Assembly: GCA_963978905.1 (NCBI GenBank)
Contig: OZ022259.1
Coordinates: 46,084,727 to 46,148,726, forward strand
DNA from: Trichostrongylus colubriformis
Lineage: Eukaryota; Nematoda; Chromadorea; Rhabditida; Trichostrongylidae
Length of the DNA stretch: 64,000 nucleotides
Direction of reading: 5' to 3'
Shown: in pieces, positions 58,883 through 64,000 of the stretch
Layout: each line of letters starts with the position of its first letter
How positions within the stretch are numbered: the first letter of the stretch is position 1
Notes under the pieces: generated by a model
Told to the model about the DNA's origin: nothing
Database searches by the model: none
The model's input: only the letters and a program-made list of their open reading frames with translations
Position numbers and translations under genes: made by a program

Positions 58883-60050
58883 GGATGCAAAAGAAATCTA
58901 ATATAGGATTATTAGATTCGGACGGGGGATTATTTATTGATGAAGCATCGGAAAACAATTGACATCTATCAGCGGAAACAATTGTAGCAGTGGTATGCTG
59001 CGAAACAAGGTACTGTTTGTCAGTTGTATTTAAAAGGAACGCACAATTTTCTTCCCTGCCATAACAAAGTAGGTTGTACCCTTATGTAATGACTGTTTGG
59101 TGTAGTGACTGGCATCATGCTTCCAGTGCGTGGTGCCTTCAACGAACTTGCTGTTGTATTCTGCTCACGGAGAATAGCACAGAGGGTGACGCTTATACAC
59201 TATCAGTAATTTAATATGTAAAAGATTAGTGCCATAATGAAATGTAGGCATGGACTAGCACTGATTACCAAGTGCTTATGCAGACATGCAAAACCATATA
59301 TCTCACAGCATTGTGTGGCTGCAAGTAATAGTTGTCACTGCGCAGCTGTAATCGCATATATTGAAAAAAATTGCTGCAAGTGGAGGATCGCTTGTATATT
59401 GACTTATCGTTGCTCTGAGTATACAGCTTTGCATACAGCTACTAAATTTTGGTAAGGATCGACAACAAAATCGTTCATTTGAAAGTACCCTATGAGAGTA
59501 GAACATGTGTAGTGACGGGCGAAAGCGCCAATACCAACTCAGTCCAAGGATCAATTTTTAAATCAGCGGCCGTCCACGTCGATGAATCCTTTCATCCTGT
59601 TTTCAAGCACTTCTGATTTCGCAAATTGGCATGTCACTTGGGCGACTAGCTAAGTAGATGGGTAAGAAAATAGCTACAACCGCGTGCCGTAATATTGTAA
59701 ATGAAAAGCCAATCAGTGCAGATTACTCAGGTCACACCAAGATACGCAGAACAGTATGTTACCTCTTGCATGAAGAGTCAGGAGCGGGGTTAGAGGAAGT
59801 GAAACGAGGATGTAATCCCATTTGCGCTGGAAAATTCTCATTATTATTAGCAATTACATAAGATGCGAAGCACTTTGCACAAAAAACTGAACCGCAAAAA
59901 ATGCATTCGCAAGGTTGTCAAGGCTACTACTTTTGTGACATGAAAACTCAACAAAGGAACTCATATGATCAAATTCAATAAAAGTGCTTTCTGAACCAGC
60001 AATGAAAAAAAGGTGTCCGAACCTGTGTCGTTGCTTCTTCGGGGCAACTG
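58883..60050. other. Intergenic, nothing recognised
   Basis: Short open frames only; no family recognised, no clear repeat. Confidence 0.5.
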
Positions 60051-60053
60051 CTT

Positions 60054-60219
60054 GGGCTGCATTCATACTCTTCGGTGCTGGCGTCAGGGCGCGGCTGCGT
60101 GTCTCTGCTTCTCCGCCTATGCCACTGCATGAGTCGTCTCTGCACCTTCTCCGTACCACCCTGCCTCGTTTCCTGTCAACGCAGCCACGTCTTCCAGCGC
60201 TGAGTGTGGAACGCGGCCT
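60054..60219. repeat. GGCCGCGTT-type MITE, diverged
   Basis: The interior GGGCGCGGCTGCGTGTCTCT and right end GGAACGCGGCC match 6889-7061; the left end is GGCTGCATTCATACTCTTCG. A clean target duplication is not visible. Confidence 0.65.
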
Positions 60220-63002
60220 CAGACCCCGTTGCCTATACACGATACACGCGAAATGGCATTTCTCTGACTTTGTTTGACGAGTTGGAACCAGGGTCAAGCC
60301 TTCGTCGAGGAATCTTCGACAGGGGGGTCGTATTCGGCCCGTAGAAAGCGGAATCGCAATCGTAGAGGAAGGCAGTAATTCACGGAAGATCTTCGGCTGT
60401 GGGTCCAAAGTGTACAGGGGAGATGTGGTAAAACTGACCAGCCGGGTTGAAATCCGTAAACAATGCAAATTAATGTTCACTCAGAAGTTTCGAAGAGTGT
60501 ACAGAAAGAGACACCACACAAATAGGAAACAAAGGAAGAATCAGGTGTTTTCTGAGCTTAGTTATTGGGACGACGGCGGTCCTCTTAGAATTGTGGACTT
60601 CGAACAGTGTCAAGCTCCTGTCACCAAACGCGCATTACTCAAGCTGTGGTGTGAGGTCCGTACTTGATATTTTGTTCACAGTTTACAGTTAAAAGAGAAC
60701 CAAGGGAATAGTGTACCTCTTAACCTGCCGATTGTCCGCAGAAACCTCACGCATGGCGCGTATCACAACGAAGCCGACCAACGCTAGTCGCCATCCCTTC
60801 GGAGCCCTGGGAGCAGGAGATGTGGCCTGGAGGCATTTCAGACACAACGGATCATTTTTCCAAAGAATCGTGGGGAGATCTCGTCACTCTCACATACGTA
60901 GTTATGTTTGAAGAGAGTTGCGACCATTTGAAGTGGAACACTTCAAAATTCGTAGTTTCAAATGTGGATTTGCTTATAGAGGGCTACGCAGCCATTAGGG
61001 GAATCAAGCTGTTACTAGATTGGGCTAAGGATGTCGCTTGCTCAAATTATCAATGCTCAAATTTACCATGGAAAAGATAACGTGCTCCTTTGCGATAGCT
61101 GCGTCGCTATTGCAATAGCGACACGACACGGCATACGAGAATATTGTTTCTGTTTGATTTCTGGCTTTTTTATTAATGTTCATGTTGTATTTGGCTTTTT
61201 TATTTATATCCATGCTGCATTTGCCTGATAAGGGTCGCATATAAGTTCGCGCGGAAAAGTAAGAATTCGGGCACCATAAATTCTCGGCCGAGTGGGCGGG
61301 GCACCCGAGTAAAAGCCCTGTCCCGTCGTGTAGGGAACGGAGAGGGGGACTGTTAACGTGACTTACTGTTCCCAGAATGCCCTTCTTTTTTCATGGTTTA
61401 TCCCTGCCGCATAACTTGTATGACTTTTAACCCTTCTTCTCTGGCATCAGAGGACGAGCACATGATCCATGGTCGGCGACGCCCCCTTCGTTCGGAATAT
61501 AAGCATTGAATCCCGTGAGCTTCTTATTTTTCTAATATTGTCACGAGTTTTGACTCAAATGTTCTCCATAGGCTCATAATTTCCGCTGCAGTTCGTACTG
61601 TCTGGGAAGTAAACCATAAAAATACTGGAAAGTGGAAGGGTCGTGTTTTTTTTTTGAAAAATTCCGTGCCCACCGTTTATCATCGCATCCTGAGTCGGAG
61701 GCTCAATCTCTTTTTGACTGCCGTCAATTTGCCAATATTTGACGGAGATCGAGTAAATATTGGGATATGGCTAGCATAGAAACTCATTTAGCAACCCATG
61801 TCAGCACAGAATCTCCAGCGAACGCACAGATGAATGATGGGAGCAACCACTGGGCTACAGAATCGTGCTACAACCCTGGGACTTATAGTTAGTGGAATCT
61901 CGCTTCCGTAATTTTGAAGTGACTGAACAAGAGTAAGTGCTGAAGAAGTACTGCGTGTTGCTGTAGATCCGCGGAGTCCAACTCGTCGTAGAGTCCTGAT
62001 CCGTACCGATTACCCACCACTGATGATGCGTAGGACCAAAAACTTAAAGGCAACTTTGTGCTATTAAAACTCTTTGTATTTTATGCGCGAATCCTGAACC
62101 TAGTAACAAAGACTGAAGCCATGAAAACCATGTTTCACTTCCTTCTCTAGCTATGTAACAGGAAGGGAAGCGGTGAAATCTCCTGCGATGTCGTAGCCTG
62201 TTAACCACGCGTAAATAATCATACTGTAGTGCTGGTTATCTGCGGAGTGAGGGGTACTCATACGTTACCAGGACATATTAGGCTGGAAACCGTAGCATAC
62301 GCAGGGGTACGCGAACTCTCATAGCCATCTCCTATACCAGCTGAGCCACAGAATCAGAAAAGCGAACCCCCACAATGTGTCCAACTGCTATAGGAATGTA
62401 TCTTTAGTTTGCAAAGCACCGTTTCAAAGAACGATCCCAAGAGTGCATACCGAAGTACACGGATTTCCAGTATTCGCGGATAAGTCAAGCGGCGATGAGG
62501 GCTTTCGATACCTTACTCCACGGCGAGCATTATAGCACCCTTTATTAATGCTGACTTTGAGTCATCCCAGTTGAACGACTGGGCAAGGTTCCTGTGGACC
62601 TAGTGCGTGAGTGTATCAGATTATTCGATAGTCACTAAAATCGAAGTTTGACCCATCTCGGTAGAAATGATGAGGTTTGACGTTTTGCCGCCCGGTCACC
62701 ACTCCACCCATCCGGTCCTTTTCGATTTTTCCCCAGAAAGATCACCAAAGGCCTCTGCTTGGGGTGTGAGCGATCGAATTACGAATCCATTGCAGATGAA
62801 CACGTACCATATTCGCTTCGCCCTCACACAACTTCCGTAGGTTCACACCCTAACCTGGTAAGACACCAAGAACGTGCCTTACTCCAAGAAATTATACACA
62901 TTAGTCTGCCAAACCATCCAGCCAAATGTACATCACATGATTTCGAGGGATTGGGACACGGGGTTACGCTCGTGGGTTCGGATAGAAAAGGGTTTGGATA
63001 AA
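60220..63002. other. Long stretch without recognised features
   Basis: Several open frames of 60-86 codons occur, none with a recognisable domain or convincing linked exons. The reading at 60410-60667 is rich in Lys/Arg and could be an unrecognised exon. Confidence 0.4.
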
Positions 63003-63116
63003 TTTCCCATCACAGGGGCTTTAATTCTATTGCATATGTAGCTGTTGTATATGTAGCTGTTTTTACAAAGGTCGACTTGAGATTTGCTATAGAATTAAAG
63101 CACCTGTGATGGGAAA
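63003..63116. repeat. Small palindromic MITE-like element, 114 bp
   Basis: TTTCCCATCACAGGGGCTTT at the left is the near reverse complement of AAAGCACCTGTGATGGGAAA at the right, and the inner TAATTCTAT/ATAGAATTA also pairs. Between them ATATGTAGCTGTT occurs twice. Confidence 0.8.
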
Positions 63117-64000
63117 ACTATCTGAACATACAGAACGAACCTCCGCTATGCACCTCCTACCATGATATCGATCTCGCAATCATACTTCTGCTAGTTTCTG
63201 CCAGTACTCCATGCCATTCTGTATGCTACTATGGAGATGCGTAGCTCACCACACTCAGTGCCGTCTAGCATTCCGGTGTAGAGACAAATGTTCCGGGATG
63301 CATTTGTGAAGAAAGAGATCTCAGGTACCTGATCTGGTACATCTCTTCTAGGTGCTTTCGTCGAGGGCCATATTTGAAAAATACATACGCATTTCCCAAA
63401 ACGTGTCCCCTATACGACCCTTCTACTTCATTGATTTCAGGAAATGAGTAGACCCTAATATCCGGTAAAAATATTCAGCCGAATATGTAACAGGTTTCTT
63501 TGCATCAATTGCCCACAAATCATGGACCAAGAGAAACCAGATAAGCGCATACGTAGTAATGCACTTGCTGTGAAAACCGTTTCCCGCGCGATGTTTCGAT
63601 CGTTAGTGGAGCGCGTTATCTTTTCCGTGCTGAGTTGGACCGCTTTTTAAAATTGCTGAAATACTCCAGCGGACTAAACGACCTTCTTTGAACTAAGAAA
63701 TCTCGATCCACGTCTCAGCCCGAAGACATTTCTGACTTTCGTGTCGGTGGGCCGCGGCGACAACTCGTCCACAGGCAGCACGGTAGGCAGGCGTCTAGTC
63801 TATTCGTTTTTGTATGAAACGTCCTAATTTCTCTTCCTAACTCTTGAATCGGATCCATTCTTTTAAAGTTGCTACATCATTAACGATTCACTTCATAGCC
63901 CTTTATAGACTTCATATGATATGGTACAGGTTGATGATGAGGACAAACAGCACTTCCGCGGGACAAAGGCATAATTACAATCAAGAAGTAGCAGAAGCTT
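63117..64000. other. Right edge, nothing recognised
   Basis: No gene, RNA or repeat supported. Confidence 0.4.

Noticed and set aside
58441..58890. A 149-residue minus-strand protein
   Set aside because: Mostly the translation of the GC-rich MITE at 58634-58873.
59854..60480. A 208-residue minus-strand protein
   Set aside because: The frame runs across a MITE (60054-60219) and shows no domain; low-complexity Arg-rich translation of GC-rich repeat.

Overview
The window looks like nuclear DNA of a clade V parasitic nematode, most likely a hookworm-like strongylid. This is inferred from spliced genes with many 50-90 bp introns, splice-acceptor-like sequences directly before start codons (typical of spliced-leader genes), secreted astacins with EGF and CUB domains, a bandit/Hsmar1-type mariner, RTE-type LINE remains and dense small transposons. 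No prokaryotic gene organisation, rRNA or CRISPR array is visible. All exon models were built by hand from splice signals, reading phase and family resemblance.

Left part (1-22 kb): three conserved host genes lie on the + strand. The 3' half of a class B (secretin-family) neuropeptide GPCR spans 13-6399; its large third intron is packed with mobile DNA, including a tRNA-derived SINE with an 18 bp target duplication and a 1.09 kb hAT-like element with an 8 bp duplication. UQCC1 (cytochrome bc1 assembly chaperone) occupies 10692-14929 in eight exons. ZFAND1 (AN1 zinc-finger protein) runs 15462-21142, with a decayed Tc1 transposon in intron 2 and a Tc1-type MITE in a later intron. A complete but broken mariner lies at 8122-9336.

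Centre (23.3-42.8 kb): a very large inverted repeat. Two arms of about 9-10 kb, nearly identical by eye, face each other across a 200-N gap (32685-32884). Each carries one complete 12-exon astacin metalloprotease gene (26931-29682 on +, 35559-38310 on -), so the genes are convergent. The arms differ by a mariner at 39126-39979 that is missing, with a clean TA empty site, from arm 1. The gap is flanked by the same 426 bp sequence on both sides, so a scaffolding or haplotype artefact must be considered.

Right part (43-64 kb): fragments of the same amplicon in both orientations (43.4, 44.2, 45.1, 47.8 kb), a tRNA-like sequence, a TTAA-flanked piggyBac remnant that encloses a chromodomain exon (45905-47535), a 146 bp tandem repeat, another mariner (49231-50128), and a third, diverged amplicon copy (50.4-57.3 kb). 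The third copy has an astacin gene with a one-base frameshift and lacks three mobile elements present in one or both arms, which orders the insertions in time. Beyond it are a 5'-truncated RTE-type LINE, a MITE with a 9 bp target duplication, and mostly featureless DNA to the end.

Taken together: a conserved gene block on the left borders a young, rearranging multigene locus in which a secreted protease gene has been amplified with its flanking transposons.
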